Positions 17,929 to 28,014 of a stretch of 64,000 nucleotides of DNA are shown here, one piece after another (the stretch's first letter is position 1; each line of letters opens with the position of its first letter). The position numbers and the translations under genes were made by a program. The stretch is from NCBI RefSeq assembly GCF_018919395.1, contig NZ_JAHLME010000003.1, forward strand, positions 868,001 through 932,000, read 5' to 3'. The stretch comes from Geomonas azotofigens. Its GTDB lineage: Bacteria; Desulfobacterota; Desulfuromonadia; Geobacterales; Geobacteraceae. The notes under the pieces were generated by a model that saw nothing but the letters and a program-made list of their open reading frames with translations, did no database searches and was not told where the DNA came from.

Positions 17929-20325
17929 ATGAACCGATTGTCGCAGGTAAACCACGTCAGCGATCTCAAAAACAGCGCTCCCCTTACCTGCGTGGGGGGC
18001 GACGCGGTGGCGCTTTCGCCGACCGTCATCCCGCCCCTTGGCTACGAGCAGGTTCTGCGCAACATGTTCCGGTCGGCACCGCTTGGGGTGTACCAGACCG
18101 ATCTCGCCGGCCAGCCGTTAACGGCGGATCTTCGCGGCTGCGCCGACTTCGGCGAGACCTGCGCGGCGCACAGCGTGGGGTATCTCAACCCACAGGAGCG
18201 CAAGGCCATGGCGGTAAGCTTCCAGGGCGCCATGGAGAGCGGGCGCCAGTGGAGCCATCAATTCCAGTATCGCTTCGCCGATGGCGCCGTTTCGCGGCTG
18301 CACGCCGTCGCGGCCCCCTTGCGTGACGGCAGCGGCACCCATATCGGCTACCAGGTCTGCACCATCGATATCACGGCCGAGCACCACGCCCACCAGGAAC
18401 TCGCGCTCAGCGACGACCGGCACCGGGTTGCCCTGGACGCCGCCGAGCTCGGCATCTGGGATTTCGACGTCGTCGCCAACGACTGCTACTTCAGCCCCTG
18501 CTGCTACCAGATGCTCGGCTACAGCGGCGGCCAGATGCAGGTGCGGCTGGAGGACTGGACCAACATCATCCACCCCCAGTACCTCGACAACGCGCGGCGT
18601 GTGCTGGAAAGCTGCATCAGCGGCGAGATCGAGAAGTTCGAGCTGGAGTTCCGCCTCAAGACCAACGAGGGGAAGTGGCACTGGTTCCGCTGCACCGGCA
18701 AGGCTGCCGACCGGGAAGCCGGCGGCAGGGCCACCCGCCTGGCCGGCACGCTGCTGGATATCAACCAGGCCAAGCTCATGGAGCACCTGCTGCAGATGGA
18801 GCACGGCCTGCTGAACCTGATCACTGCCACCAGCCCGGTCGGCATCATGTTCATCGAGTCCGACGGCAACACCACCTTCGTCAATCCCCGGGCGGAACGG
18901 ATCCTTGGGCTGACCAAGCAGCAGATGGCGCACCGGGAAACTCCGGTGATCGACGCCATCTTCTCGGTGGAGTGCGATTGCTCCACCGGCTTTGAGGTAT
19001 CGCTGGGGCAGATCCTGGGACAGGGGCGCTGCCTGCTGCAGTCATGCTTCGTCTTCACCCGGCACGACGGCGGCCGCGCGGTCCTCTCCATCAGTACCGC
19101 CCCCTTCCTCGATCCCGCCAGCACGGTGAGCGGGACCGTGGTGACGCTGGAAGACGTGACCGAGCAGAAGACGCGCGAGCAGGTGCTCGCCGACAACGAC
19201 CGCCTGCTGCGGGAGACCCAGAGGATCGCGCAGCTTGGCAGCTACGTCCTTGACATCGCCAAGGACCACTGGGTCTGCTCCAGCAAGCTCGAGGAGATCC
19301 TCGGTATCGACGCCGCCTACCCAAAGACCATGCAGGGGCACTTCGATATCGTGCACGAGGAGTTCCGGGACCAGTTCATCGACAGTTACCGCGCCGCCAT
19401 CAGCAACAACCGCCCCTTCGAGCACGAATACAAGATCAGGAGGCACAACGACGGCGAGGAGCGCTGGGTGACGGAGTGCTGCGAGATGACCTGGGACGCG
19501 GCATGCAAGCAGGCCCGCATGATCGGCACCATCAAGGACATCACCGAGCGCAAGGCCGCCGAGGAGGCGATCCGCAATCTCAACGACGAGCTGGACCGGC
19601 GGGTGATCGAAAGGACCTCGCAGCTCGTGGCGGCGAAAAAGGAGATTGAATCCTTCAGCTACTCGGTCTCCCACGACCTGCGCGCGCCGCTTCGGCACAT
19701 CAACAGCTACAGCTCCATCCTGGTCGAGGAGTACGGCGACTCCCTGCCGGACGAGGCCCGGTATTACCTGGAGCGGATCTGCACCGCCAGCAACAGGATG
19801 GGTAAGCAGATCGACGACCTGCTCGCCCTGACCCGTGTCGGGCGCGCCATCATGAAAAGGAGCACCTTCAACATCAGCCAGGTGGCCGCCGACGTGGTCG
19901 AGATGCTCAGCGAGGAGTCCGACAACGCGCCGGAGTTCGTGGTTCAGCCCGGGATCAGCGCCTACGGCGACAGCGCCCTGGTGCGGCTGGTGTTGCAGAA
20001 TCTGCTGGGCAACTCGGTCAAGTACTCCTCCCGCACGTCCCTTCCGCGCATCGAGTTCGGCCAGGCCAACGTCGCGGGACGGCACGCCTTCTTCGTCAGG
20101 GATAACGGGGTGGGCTTCGACATGGCCTACGTCGCGAAGCTGTTCCAACCCTTCCAACGCCTGCACGGTTCCGAGTTCGAGGGGACCGGCATCGGCCTGG
20201 CCACGGTGCGGCGCATCATAGAGCGCCACGGCGGCAGCATCTGGGCCGAAGGCAAGGAAAACGAAGGGGCGACCTTCTACTTCACCCTCTCCCATCCGCG
20301 CAAGTCCGACCTGGGCTCGCGTTGA
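17929..20325 (+). CDS. Cytoplasmic multi-PAS sensor histidine kinase (phytochrome-type kinase core)
   Basis: 798 residues from the ATG at 17929, which has AAGGGGGAG at 5-base spacing; the frame extends further 5' without a good ribosome site. Four PAS regions follow (about 45-160, 165-290, 300-425, 435-540). HisKA has H582 in SYSVSHDLRAPLRHINSYS. The HATPase has VRDNGVGFDM and the phytochrome-like LFQPFQRLH and GTGIGLATVRRIIERHGG. No transmembrane helix and no receiver are present. This kinase core usually pairs with single-domain response regulators. None is adjacent. The upstream 270 bases are AT-rich and probably hold its promoter. Confidence 0.92.
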   Translation: MNRLSQVNHVSDLKNSAPLTCVGGDAVALSPTVIPPLGYEQVLRNMFRSAPLGVYQTDLAGQPLTADLRGCADFGETCAAHSVGYLNPQERKAMAVSFQGAMESGRQWSHQFQYRFADGAVSRLHAVAAPLRDGSGTHIGYQVCTIDITAEHHAHQELALSDDRHRVALDAAELGIWDFDVVANDCYFSPCCYQMLGYSGGQMQVRLEDWTNIIHPQYLDNARRVLESCISGEIEKFELEFRLKTNEGKWHWFRCTGKAADREAGGRATRLAGTLLDINQAKLMEHLLQMEHGLLNLITATSPVGIMFIESDGNTTFVNPRAERILGLTKQQMAHRETPVIDAIFSVECDCSTGFEVSLGQILGQGRCLLQSCFVFTRHDGGRAVLSISTAPFLDPASTVSGTVVTLEDVTEQKTREQVLADNDRLLRETQRIAQLGSYVLDIAKDHWVCSSKLEEILGIDAAYPKTMQGHFDIVHEEFRDQFIDSYRAAISNNRPFEHEYKIRRHNDGEERWVTECCEMTWDAACKQARMIGTIKDITERKAAEEAIRNLNDELDRRVIERTSQLVAAKKEIESFSYSVSHDLRAPLRHINSYSSILVEEYGDSLPDEARYYLERICTASNRMGKQIDDLLALTRVGRAIMKRSTFNISQVAADVVEMLSEESDNAPEFVVQPGISAYGDSALVRLVLQNLLGNSVKYSSRTSLPRIEFGQANVAGRHAFFVRDNGVGFDMAYVAKLFQPFQRLHGSEFEGTGIGLATVRRIIERHGGSIWAEGKENEGATFYFTLSHPRKSDLGSR

Positions 20326-20680
20326 CAGCTGCGCGGGGCCGGCGCCGCCAAACCCGTGGGCGCCGTTCCCTCCCGTCACCGATCTCGCTCCGATAATTAC
20401 TAAAACAGTGTCTACCTGTGAAGTGGGCCGCTCGTCTCCACCTGCGGTCGGGGTGGAGACCACACCGCGCGCCGCCCTGGGGTGGATCCCCTAACGCCCC
20501 GCCCTTTCGACGCCGTTGGCCAGAGTAAATCCCTCGTTGCGGAAAAAATTCCGTTGTCATTTAAACAAAACTATGTTTTAAATATTTGTACGTTTGCGCG
20601 ACGCGCGGTTGGTTGTGTGGCGCGGACCATCAAAGGTATGCAAGCCTGAGCTGGCTGCCGTCTAAAAAGTGAGGGGGCCG
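20326..20680. other. Intergenic stretch upstream of the FadR-like gene
   Basis: No gene seen. It contains a perfect 9-base inverted repeat GTCTCCACC / GGTGGAGAC (20434-20442 / 20452-20460) without a T tract, and an AT-rich part near 20555-20600 that probably holds the regulator's promoter. Confidence 0.5.
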
Positions 20681-21385
20681 ATGAGGAAGACCTGCCAGAT
20701 GGTGGAGAAGGCTTTGGTGGACGGGATGTTGAAGGGAGAGTTCAAGCCGGGGAGCCCGCTGGCGAGCGAACGGGACCTCGCCGAACGTTTCGCGGTCAGC
20801 AGGACCACGGTGCGGGAGGCGCTGCAGAAGCTGCAAAACGCTGGGTGGATCTCGGTGCAGCAACGGCACGTCACCGTCGTGAAGGACTTCTGGTCCCAGG
20901 GGGACCTGGAGATCCTCTCCTCCATCACCAGGAACAGCGACCCCTTTCCCTACGAGCTGGCCACCCACCTGCTGGAGCTGAGGGTCCAGTTCGCGCCGGA
21001 CTACGCCCGCCGTGCCGTAGAGAACGACCCGGCCGGGCTGGCGGCCCTGCTGCGCAAGGCGGAGAAGCTGCGCAACTGCTCCTCGGCGCTGGTGACTTTC
21101 GACTGGGAGCTGCACCTGGCCATGGCGGTGATGTCGGGCAACCGTATCTACCCCCTGATGCTGAACAGCTTTTCCGGCGTCTATTCAAAGCTCAGGTCCG
21201 CCCTTTTTTCCAAGGACAAACACCGGCTGCAGCTGCGCGACTACTACCGCGAACTGCTCGCCGCGGCCAACGCCGGCAACGCCCTGTTGGCGGAAAACAT
21301 CACCCGGGCGGCCATGCTGTTGCGGCTCAACGACTTCAAGCTGTACTTCGGTTCGCTATCCCAGGACTGCCCGTCCCCGGCCTAG
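20681..21385 (+). CDS. fadR: FadR-like GntR-family transcriptional regulator
   Basis: About 234 residues; a GTG four codons upstream (20669) is an alternative start, but the ATG at 20681 has GAGGGG just before it. The N-terminal winged helix (LASERDLAERFAVSRTTVREALQKLQ) is GntR type. The next segment, GWISVQQRHVTVVKDFWSQG, follows the E. coli FadR pattern GWLTIQHGKPTKVNNFW closely. The all-helical C-terminal half matches the FadR acyl-CoA-binding domain rather than the FCD type (SGNRIYPLMLNSFSGVYSK). It probably senses long-chain acyl-CoA. The beta-oxidation operon begins its 3' end 1.1 kb away and is the natural target. Target assignment is inference. Confidence 0.82.
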   Translation: MRKTCQMVEKALVDGMLKGEFKPGSPLASERDLAERFAVSRTTVREALQKLQNAGWISVQQRHVTVVKDFWSQGDLEILSSITRNSDPFPYELATHLLELRVQFAPDYARRAVENDPAGLAALLRKAEKLRNCSSALVTFDWELHLAMAVMSGNRIYPLMLNSFSGVYSKLRSALFSKDKHRLQLRDYYRELLAAANAGNALLAENITRAAMLLRLNDFKLYFGSLSQDCPSPA

Positions 21386-21400
21386 CGCGGCTCGCGCCGA

Positions 21401-22282
21401 TCAGCTCCCCAGGGTGAAGTAGAAGGTCGCCCCGGCGTTCACCTCGGCCTCCGCCCAGATCCTGCCGCCGTGGCGGTTGATGATGCGCTGCACGATGGCG
21501 AGCCCTATGCCCAGCCCCGGGAACTCCTCGTCGCGGTGCATGCGCTGGAACGGCCCGAAAAGCCGGTCGGCAAAGCGCATGTCGAAGCCGGCGCCGTCGT
21601 CCCGCACGAAATAGACCACCTCGTCCCCTTCCTTTTCGCTGCCGATCTCGATGGTGGCGGACTCCTTCTTCGCCGTGAACTTCCAGGCGTTCTCCAAAAG
21701 ATGTTCCAGTGCGGTTCGCAACAACACCGCGTCTCCGCGCGCGGGGAGCCGTTGCGGGATCTTGAAGGTCACCTTTCTGCCCGGGTCCCCTTCCCTGACG
21801 CAGGCGGCGTAGCTGTTGGCCATCTGGCTCAGGTCGAGGTTCAGCGGGGTCATGTCCTGGCGCCCGATCCGCGACAACGCCAGCAGGGCGTCCACCAACC
21901 CCTCCATCTTGCGCCCCGCCCGGACGATGCAGTCCAGGTAGCTGTGTGCGGTCGGTTCCAGCACCTCGCCGTAGTCCTCGAGGAGGGCGTTGCTGAAGCC
22001 GATCAGGTGCCGAAGCGGAGCGCGCAGGTCGTGGGACACGGCGTAGCTGAAGGTCTCCAGCTCCCTGCCCAGGTTGTCCGCGGCGGCTTTTTGCCTGTTC
22101 AGCTCGTCGCCGAGACGGCGGAGCTCACTCTGTGCCTCGGCGAGCCTGCTTTCGCAGTCGCCGGCAGGGCCGCGCACGGGTGCCCCCCCTTCCGATCCGT
22201 CGCCTTGCGTTTCCGGACTCCCGCCGCCGGGCGCCTTCGGTGCGCCGGACATGCCCTCGCCACTGCCGTTAGGCACGTTCAT
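21401..22282 (-). CDS. Short cytoplasmic histidine kinase (HisKA-HATPase)
   Basis: 293 residues. An N-terminal Gly/Pro-rich linker and coiled coil (about 1-70) leads to HisKA with the acceptor His in SYAVSHDLRAPLRHLIGFS (about 85) and a HATPase with VRDDGAGFDM, FGPFQRMH and GLGIGLAIVQRIINRHGG. There is no sensor domain and no membrane segment, so input must come from a partner, perhaps through the coiled coil. GGGAGGG before the ATG supports the start. The core closely resembles that of the kinase at 17929-20325. It is convergent with the FadR-like gene, with only 15 bases between them. Confidence 0.9.
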   Translation of the reverse strand: MNVPNGSGEGMSGAPKAPGGGSPETQGDGSEGGAPVRGPAGDCESRLAEAQSELRRLGDELNRQKAAADNLGRELETFSYAVSHDLRAPLRHLIGFSNALLEDYGEVLEPTAHSYLDCIVRAGRKMEGLVDALLALSRIGRQDMTPLNLDLSQMANSYAACVREGDPGRKVTFKIPQRLPARGDAVLLRTALEHLLENAWKFTAKKESATIEIGSEKEGDEVVYFVRDDGAGFDMRFADRLFGPFQRMHRDEEFPGLGIGLAIVQRIINRHGGRIWAEAEVNAGATFYFTLGS

Positions 22283-22447
22283 GTGTCCCTCCCACTGCTA
22301 CTGACACAGCCACGCTTAAAACTCTCTTAAGTGTCAATTCTGCCACAAGATTCCGCGTTCCACCACTCATAAAATGAAGATTTTTACTCTCATCGACACC
22401 TTCTGACAGTGCTTTGAGAATTCCTGAGGTGGTCGAGGTAACCTGGA

Positions 22448-22492
22448 AAAGAACGGGCCGGTTCCGCTGACATCTCAGTCAGAACCGGCCCG
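22448..22492 (-). terminator. Rho-independent terminator of the fad operon
   Basis: An 11-base stem CGGGCCGGTTC / GAACCGGCCCG (22454-22464 / 22482-22492) has an inner CTGA/TCAG pairing and is followed on the minus strand by TTCTTTTCC. It lies 24 bases after the fadE stop. Confidence 0.88.
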
Positions 22493-22516
22493 AGCCAATG
22501 CCCATGGCTTTAGGTC

Positions 22517-24295
22517 TCAGAAAGGGTACTTCTCGGCTTCGATGACGGCCTGGGCCAGGATCCGTTTATCCTGGAGCAGACCGGTGGCATGGTAACGTGT
22601 GAAGCGCCGGACCGCGCCCAAGAGGACGGCCAGGGTGTCCCCCTCCTCGCTGTAGAAGGCGGCCTTGCGGGCGGCGCTGGCGGTCTTCTCGTTGGCGCCG
22701 AAGCAGAAGCTCCTGACTGCCGCCGTGACCGCCGGTCGCTTCGCCTCGCTCAGGCGCGGCAGGATCTTCTCCGCGCGCAGCACCGCGCTTTCCATGGCGA
22801 AGATGTTGATCACCACGTCGGCGAGCGCCATGAGCAGCTCCTGCTCGTCCTTGATGGCCGCCTGGTACTTCTGCGCCGCCGAACCCGCCACCACCAGGAA
22901 CAGCTGCTTGAGACCGGACAGGAGGGCCTTCTCGGCCGCGAAGGGAACGGAGTCGTCGGTTTCATCGAAGGAGGGGGTAGTGAGTGCGTCGAGCGCCTTC
23001 ATCGCCTCGCTCCGCAGCGGGATCTCCCCCTTCAGGGCGCGGGTGAGCAGGGTTCCCGGGATCAGCAACCGGTTGATCTCGTTGGTCCCCTCGAAGATGC
23101 GGTTGATGCGCTCGTCGCGGTAGTAGCGCTCGGCCGGGTACTCCTGGATGAAGCCGTAGCCGCCGTAGATCTGGACCACCTCGTCCGCCACGAAGGCGAG
23201 CATCTCGGAGCAGAACACCTTGGCTATGGCGCACTCCATGGCGTATTCCTCGATCCCCTTCTGGTAGGCGTCGTAGTAGTTCGGGGTCTCCTTGGGGATG
23301 GTGGCCAGCCGGTCGTCGATGAGTCCGGCCAGGCGGTACACCAGCGATTCCGAGGCGAAGATCTCGGCCGCCATGTCGGCCAGTTTCTCCTGGATGGCAC
23401 CGAAGGAGGCGATGGGGCGGCCGAACTGTTTTCTGAGCACCGCGTACTTCACCCCGTCCGCCAGGGCGAACTTGGCGGAACCGGTCACCGCGGCGCCCAG
23501 CTTGAAGCGCCCTATGTTCAGGACGTTGAAGGCGATCTTGTGCCCCTTGCCGATCTCGCCCAGCACGTTCGCGACCGGCACCTTGACGTTGTCCAGGATG
23601 ACCTGGGTGGTCGAGGAGCCCTTGATCCCCAGTTTCTTCTCTTCCGGCCCGACGCTCACCCCCTCCATGGTCCGCTCCACCAGGAACGCGGTGAAATGCT
23701 CCCGGTCCACCTTGGCGAAGACGGTATAGAGATTGGCGATGGAGCCGTTGGTGGTGAACTGCTTGGTGCCGTTCAGGATGTAGTGGCTGCCGTCCGCCGA
23801 GAGGGTCGCGCTCGCCTTGGCGCCCAGCGCGTCGCTCCCGGAGTTGGGCTCGGTGAGGCAGTAGGCCGCGACCCACTCGCCGCTGGTCAGTTTCTCCAGG
23901 TAGCGTTCCTTCTGCTCCTCGGTGCCGTAGTAGACCAGCGGCAGGGTGCCGATGCCGCTGTGGGCCGCGTAGGCCACCGAGAAGGAGCCCGATCCGGAAA
24001 TCTTCTCCGCCGCCAGCATGCTGGTCGCCTTGTCGAGCTCGAGGCCTCCGTACTCCTCGGGGACGTCGATCATCAATAGCCCCAGGTCGCCGCAGCGCCG
24101 CAACAGCTGCACCACCTTGTCGAAGTCCTGGTGCTCGATATCTTCGCGCGCCGGGATCACCTCGTTCGCGACGAACTGTTCGGTCGTGGCGCCGATCTGG
24201 CGCTGCTCGTCGCTGAAATCCTCCGGGACGAAGACGTCGTCCTTGCCGGTCTCGGTGATGAGGAATTCCGCTCCCTTGAATATCTTTGCTGCCAT
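22517..24295 (-). CDS. fadE: Acyl-CoA dehydrogenase, FadE type of the fadNAE set
   Basis: 592 residues, the length of the Bacillus-type FadE (about 594) rather than the 814-residue E. coli enzyme. The core acyl-CoA dehydrogenase fold shows ALTEPNSGSD-like CLTEPNSGSDALGAKA, the substrate/FAD region FGRPIASFGAIQEKLADMA, and VQIYGGYGFIQEYPAERYYRD with the FAD-binding GGYGF. A C-terminal extension of about 170 residues is typical of this subgroup. It catalyses the first oxidation of beta-oxidation, passing electrons to ETF. AGAGG seven bases before the ATG supports the start. It is the last gene of fadD-fadN-fadA-fadE. Confidence 0.95.
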   Translation of the reverse strand: MAAKIFKGAEFLITETGKDDVFVPEDFSDEQRQIGATTEQFVANEVIPAREDIEHQDFDKVVQLLRRCGDLGLLMIDVPEEYGGLELDKATSMLAAEKISGSGSFSVAYAAHSGIGTLPLVYYGTEEQKERYLEKLTSGEWVAAYCLTEPNSGSDALGAKASATLSADGSHYILNGTKQFTTNGSIANLYTVFAKVDREHFTAFLVERTMEGVSVGPEEKKLGIKGSSTTQVILDNVKVPVANVLGEIGKGHKIAFNVLNIGRFKLGAAVTGSAKFALADGVKYAVLRKQFGRPIASFGAIQEKLADMAAEIFASESLVYRLAGLIDDRLATIPKETPNYYDAYQKGIEEYAMECAIAKVFCSEMLAFVADEVVQIYGGYGFIQEYPAERYYRDERINRIFEGTNEINRLLIPGTLLTRALKGEIPLRSEAMKALDALTTPSFDETDDSVPFAAEKALLSGLKQLFLVVAGSAAQKYQAAIKDEQELLMALADVVINIFAMESAVLRAEKILPRLSEAKRPAVTAAVRSFCFGANEKTASAARKAAFYSEEGDTLAVLLGAVRRFTRYHATGLLQDKRILAQAVIEAEKYPF

Positions 24296-24335
24296 GACAC
24301 ACCTCTCGTTTGGTAGTGGAACGCGTTCGTCCGGC

Positions 24336-25508
24336 TCAGCTCAGCTCGAAGATCCCGGCGGCCCCCATGCCGCCGCCGATGCACATGGTGACCATGCCGT
24401 AGCGCGACCCGCGCCGCCGCATCTCGTGTAGCAGCGTCGCGGTCAGCTTGGTCCCGGTGCAACCAAGCGGGTGCCCGAGCGCGATGGCGCCGCCGTGGAC
24501 GTTGACCCGCGCCGGATCGAGTCCCAGTTCACCCATGCAGGCAAGCGCCTGCACCGCGAAGGCCTCGTTGAGCTCGACCAGGTCGAGCCGGTCCTGGGCG
24601 AGCCCCGCCATCCTCAGTGCCGCGGGGATGGCTTCCACCGGGCCGATGCCCATGATCTCGGGGGGAACCCCCTTCACCGCGAAGCAGACAAAGCGCGCCA
24701 GCGGTTTCATCCCGGTCCTTTTCAGGAAATCCTCGGACACGACCAGCGCCGCCGCCGCGCCGTCGGTCATCTGCGACGAGTTGCCGGCGGTCACGGTGCC
24801 GTCCGCCTTGAAGGCGGGCTTGAGCTTCGCCAAGGCCTCCATGGTGGTATCCCCCCGCACGCCGTCGTCGGCGTCGACCAGCTCTTCGCGGCACCTAAGC
24901 TTGCCGTTTTCCAGTGAGCAGTACTGCGCCGGTACCGCGATGGTCTCCTCGGCGAAGGTTCCTTCTGCCAACGCCCGCGCCGCCTTCTGGTGGCTGGCAA
25001 GGGCGAAGGCGTCCTGGTCCTCACGGGAGATGCCGTATTTCTGCACCAGCCGTTCCGCGGTGATCCCCATGGAGGCGTAGGTCTCCGGCCAGGCCGACAC
25101 CAGCCCCGGGTTGGCGCTGTACTTGTTCCCCCCCATGGGGATCATGGACATGCTCTCGGTCCCCCCGGCGATGATGCAGTCGGCGAACCCCGCCATGATG
25201 CGGTCCGCGGCCGAGGCGATGGTCTGCAGCCCGGACGAGCAGAACCGGTTCACGGTCTGGCACGGGACCTGGTACGGGATGCCCGCCTTGAACGCGGCGA
25301 TGCGCGCGACGTTCATCCCCTGCTCCCCTTCCGGGAAGGCGCAGCCGATGATGATGTCCTCGACCAGCGCCGTATCCAGGCCGGTCCGCTCGACCAGCCC
25401 CTTGATCGCCGCGGCGCCGAGGTCGTCGGGGCGGACGTCCTTGAGCTTACCCTTGTAGGCCTTGGTGGCCGGCGTGCGTACGGCTTCGACGATATATGCT
25501 GCTCGCAT
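24336..25508 (-). CDS. fadA: Acetyl-CoA acyltransferase (thiolase)
   Basis: 390 residues. The acylated Cys lies in QTVNRFCSSGLQTI (about 92), the His in HGGAIALGHPLGCTG (about 347), and the second Cys in MCIGGGMGAAGIFE at the C-terminus. It cleaves 3-ketoacyl-CoA with CoA in the last step of beta-oxidation. GGAG seven bases before the ATG supports the start. It sits 113 bases after fadN and 40 before fadE. The degradative role is favoured over the biosynthetic acetoacetyl-CoA thiolase role because of its operon partners. Confidence 0.95.
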   Translation of the reverse strand: MRAAYIVEAVRTPATKAYKGKLKDVRPDDLGAAAIKGLVERTGLDTALVEDIIIGCAFPEGEQGMNVARIAAFKAGIPYQVPCQTVNRFCSSGLQTIASAADRIMAGFADCIIAGGTESMSMIPMGGNKYSANPGLVSAWPETYASMGITAERLVQKYGISREDQDAFALASHQKAARALAEGTFAEETIAVPAQYCSLENGKLRCREELVDADDGVRGDTTMEALAKLKPAFKADGTVTAGNSSQMTDGAAAALVVSEDFLKRTGMKPLARFVCFAVKGVPPEIMGIGPVEAIPAALRMAGLAQDRLDLVELNEAFAVQALACMGELGLDPARVNVHGGAIALGHPLGCTGTKLTATLLHEMRRRGSRYGMVTMCIGGGMGAAGIFELS

Positions 25509-25621
25509 GGCGTTGCTCCTTTGCTGGCTTTGTTCGCTCGGTAACCGCTGCGGGAGGCTTTGGCGGTTCCCCCCTCCCCGCCTCCCGCGCCCCTCCTGGG
25601 GAGGGAGATAGTGAACCGGAA

Positions 25622-27988
25622 TCAGTTCCTGAGTGGTCGCCCTTTTTTCAGCATGTGCTGGACGCGCTCCTGGGTCTTCTTTTGGCCGCAGAACTTGAGG
25701 AAGGTTTCGCGTTCCAGGTCCAGCAGGTACTCCTCGCTGATGATGGTCCCGGCCGGCACGTCGCCGCCGGTGATGACGTCGGCGATCCCCGCGGCGAGGT
25801 AGTGGTCATAGGCCGAGATGAAGCCTCCCTGCTCGAGATTCCACAGCTGGGTCTTGATGCTGGCGGCGATGCCGCGTCCCGGGGCCTTAACCGCCACCTC
25901 GGCCCTGCCGGGGCGGTAGTTCGCGGCGAGGGAGAGCGCCTTTTGCTTGGCGTCGTGGATGCGGCGGTCAAGGGCCAGGGTGATGCCGTCGCCGGGGCGC
26001 ATGAGCCCCATGGCCATCAACTCGGTGGCGGAGCCGCTCACCTTGGCCATGGCGATGTTCTGGTAGTTCTTGACGAGGAACGGGGTGACATCGGCGCCGT
26101 TGGCCTCGGCGAGGCGGATGGCCCTGAGCGCCATCTCCTTGGTGCCGCCGCCGGCCGGGATGAGCCCCACCCCGATCTCCACGAGCCCCATGTAGGTCTC
26201 GGCGTGGGCGTTGATGGCATCGGCGTGCAGGCAGGTCTCGCACCCTCCCCCCATCACCAGGCTGTGCGGCGCCGCGACCACGGGGATCCGGGAGTACTTG
26301 ATGGCCATCATGGCGCGCTGGAACGATTTCACGGTGAGGTTCAGGTCGTCCCACGCCCCCTCGGCGCAGGCCATGGCGATCAGCATCAGGTTGGCCCCGG
26401 CCGAGAAAAGGCTCCCCTCGTTGGCGATAACCATGCCGAGACCGTCGGATTCGCTTCTTCTTAGCCCCTTCTGGATCATGCTCAGGGTGTCGCCGCCGAT
26501 GGTGTTCATCTTGGAGTGGAACTCCAGGCAGAAGATGCCGTCGCCGATGTCGATGAGCGAGGCCGCCGCGTTTTGCTCCACCACCCCCCCCGCGCTTTTC
26601 AAAAGGGTGAGCGAGACCTGGCCGCGGGTGAGCGGCACCTCGCGGTACTTGCGGTCCGCGATGCTGTAGTAGTACCGCTTCCCCTGCTCCACCCGGTAGA
26701 AGGTGTCCACTTCGCGCAACAGTTGCGGCACGGCCACGCCGTCGCGGTCGGCGCGGGCCACGAACGAGGCGACGCCCAGGGCGTCCAGGATTTCGAAGGG
26801 GCCGAGGTCCCAGTTGTACCCCCACTTCATGGCATTATCGACGTTGACCACGTCCTCCGCGATCTCGGGAAGGCGCTTGGCGGTGTAGATCAGGGTGTCG
26901 CGCAGCGTCCGCCAGGCGAACTCGGCGGCCTGGTCGTTGCCGGAAACGAGGGCCTTCACCCGGGCGCCCGGGTCGTCGATCTGCTTCGCCGCCACGACCG
27001 AGCCGAACTTGGGGGAGACGCACTCGCGGTAGGCGCCGCTCTCCGGGTCGTAGCAGAGCTTGACGCTGGCGCCCCCCACCATCTCCCGTTTGAAGAAGCC
27101 TCCCTTCCCTTTCTTGCCGGTAAGCCCCTCGGCGACCATGCGGCGCGTGCTCTCCGGGACCCGGAACAGGTCACGCTCGTCGTCGCCGGTGAGCAGCTGG
27201 TAGCTGTTGTCCATGACCCGCACCACCGTGTCGATCCCGACCAGGTCCCAAAGGGCGAAGGTGGCGGTCTTGGGGCGGGCCATGGCCTGCCCGGTGACGG
27301 CATCGGCCTCTTCCACGGTGAGCCCCATCTCCGTCATGTGCTTCCAGGTGGCGGCGCCGGCGTAGGTGCCGATGCGGTTGGCGATGAAGTTGGGGGTGTC
27401 CTTGGCGAACACCACCCCCTTGCCCAGCCGTTTGTCCATGAAGGATGCCATGCCGCGCAGCAGGTCCGGATCGGTCTCGCCGCAGGGGACCATCTCCATG
27501 AGGCGCATGTAGCGAGGCGGGTTGAAGAAGTGGGTCACCATGAAGCGGCGCCGTAGCTCAGCCGGCAGCGCCTGCGCCAGTTCGTTCACCGACAGGCCGC
27601 TGGTGTTGCTGGAGAGGATGGCGCCCTCCTTGAGGTTGGGTATCACCTTCTCCTGGAAGAGGCGTTTCTTTACCTCGAGATTTTCCAGCACCACCTCGAT
27701 GACCCAGTCGCACTCCTTGAGCCGGTGGCTGTCATCCTCGAAGTTGCCGGTCTGGATCCAGGCGGCGTACTCGGGAGCGTAGAGCGCGGCGGGCTTGCTC
27801 TTCGCGAGCGCCGCCACCGCCCGGTCGGCGACCAGGTTGCGCTGCGCCTTTTCCGGGGGCGATCCCGGCGGTTGCTCCGGCACCAGGTCGAGCAGCAGCA
27901 CCTCTATACCCGCGTTGGCAAGATGGGCGGCGATGGCCGCTCCCATGACGCCGGCACCCAAAACGGCAACCTTGTTCATCTGTCTCAT
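25622..27988 (-). CDS. fadN: 3-Hydroxyacyl-CoA dehydrogenase / enoyl-CoA hydratase, FadN type
   Basis: About 788 residues from the ATG at 27988, with GGAGG five bases upstream; a GTG just before it and an ATG three codons later are alternatives. The order is NAD-binding Rossmann fold first (VAVLGAGVMGAAIAAHLA), then 3HCDH domains (about 190-400), then a crotonase domain (about 440-700, oxyanion GGGCETCLHADA). This order is the reverse of E. coli FadB and matches Bacillus FadN in length as well. It hydrates 2-enoyl-CoA and oxidises the 3-hydroxy product. It lies between fadD and fadA. Confidence 0.93.
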   Translation of the reverse strand: MRQMNKVAVLGAGVMGAAIAAHLANAGIEVLLLDLVPEQPPGSPPEKAQRNLVADRAVAALAKSKPAALYAPEYAAWIQTGNFEDDSHRLKECDWVIEVVLENLEVKKRLFQEKVIPNLKEGAILSSNTSGLSVNELAQALPAELRRRFMVTHFFNPPRYMRLMEMVPCGETDPDLLRGMASFMDKRLGKGVVFAKDTPNFIANRIGTYAGAATWKHMTEMGLTVEEADAVTGQAMARPKTATFALWDLVGIDTVVRVMDNSYQLLTGDDERDLFRVPESTRRMVAEGLTGKKGKGGFFKREMVGGASVKLCYDPESGAYRECVSPKFGSVVAAKQIDDPGARVKALVSGNDQAAEFAWRTLRDTLIYTAKRLPEIAEDVVNVDNAMKWGYNWDLGPFEILDALGVASFVARADRDGVAVPQLLREVDTFYRVEQGKRYYYSIADRKYREVPLTRGQVSLTLLKSAGGVVEQNAAASLIDIGDGIFCLEFHSKMNTIGGDTLSMIQKGLRRSESDGLGMVIANEGSLFSAGANLMLIAMACAEGAWDDLNLTVKSFQRAMMAIKYSRIPVVAAPHSLVMGGGCETCLHADAINAHAETYMGLVEIGVGLIPAGGGTKEMALRAIRLAEANGADVTPFLVKNYQNIAMAKVSGSATELMAMGLMRPGDGITLALDRRIHDAKQKALSLAANYRPGRAEVAVKAPGRGIAASIKTQLWNLEQGGFISAYDHYLAAGIADVITGGDVPAGTIISEEYLLDLERETFLKFCGQKKTQERVQHMLKKGRPLRN

Positions 27989-28014
27989 CACATCCTCCGG
28001 CTCATCGCGCGGCC

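Noticed and set aside
20434-20460. Hairpin GTCTCCACC / GGTGGAGAC as a terminator of the upstream kinase gene
   Set aside because: No T run follows on either strand, and it lies more than 100 bases from the stop codon. Kept only as a noted structure.
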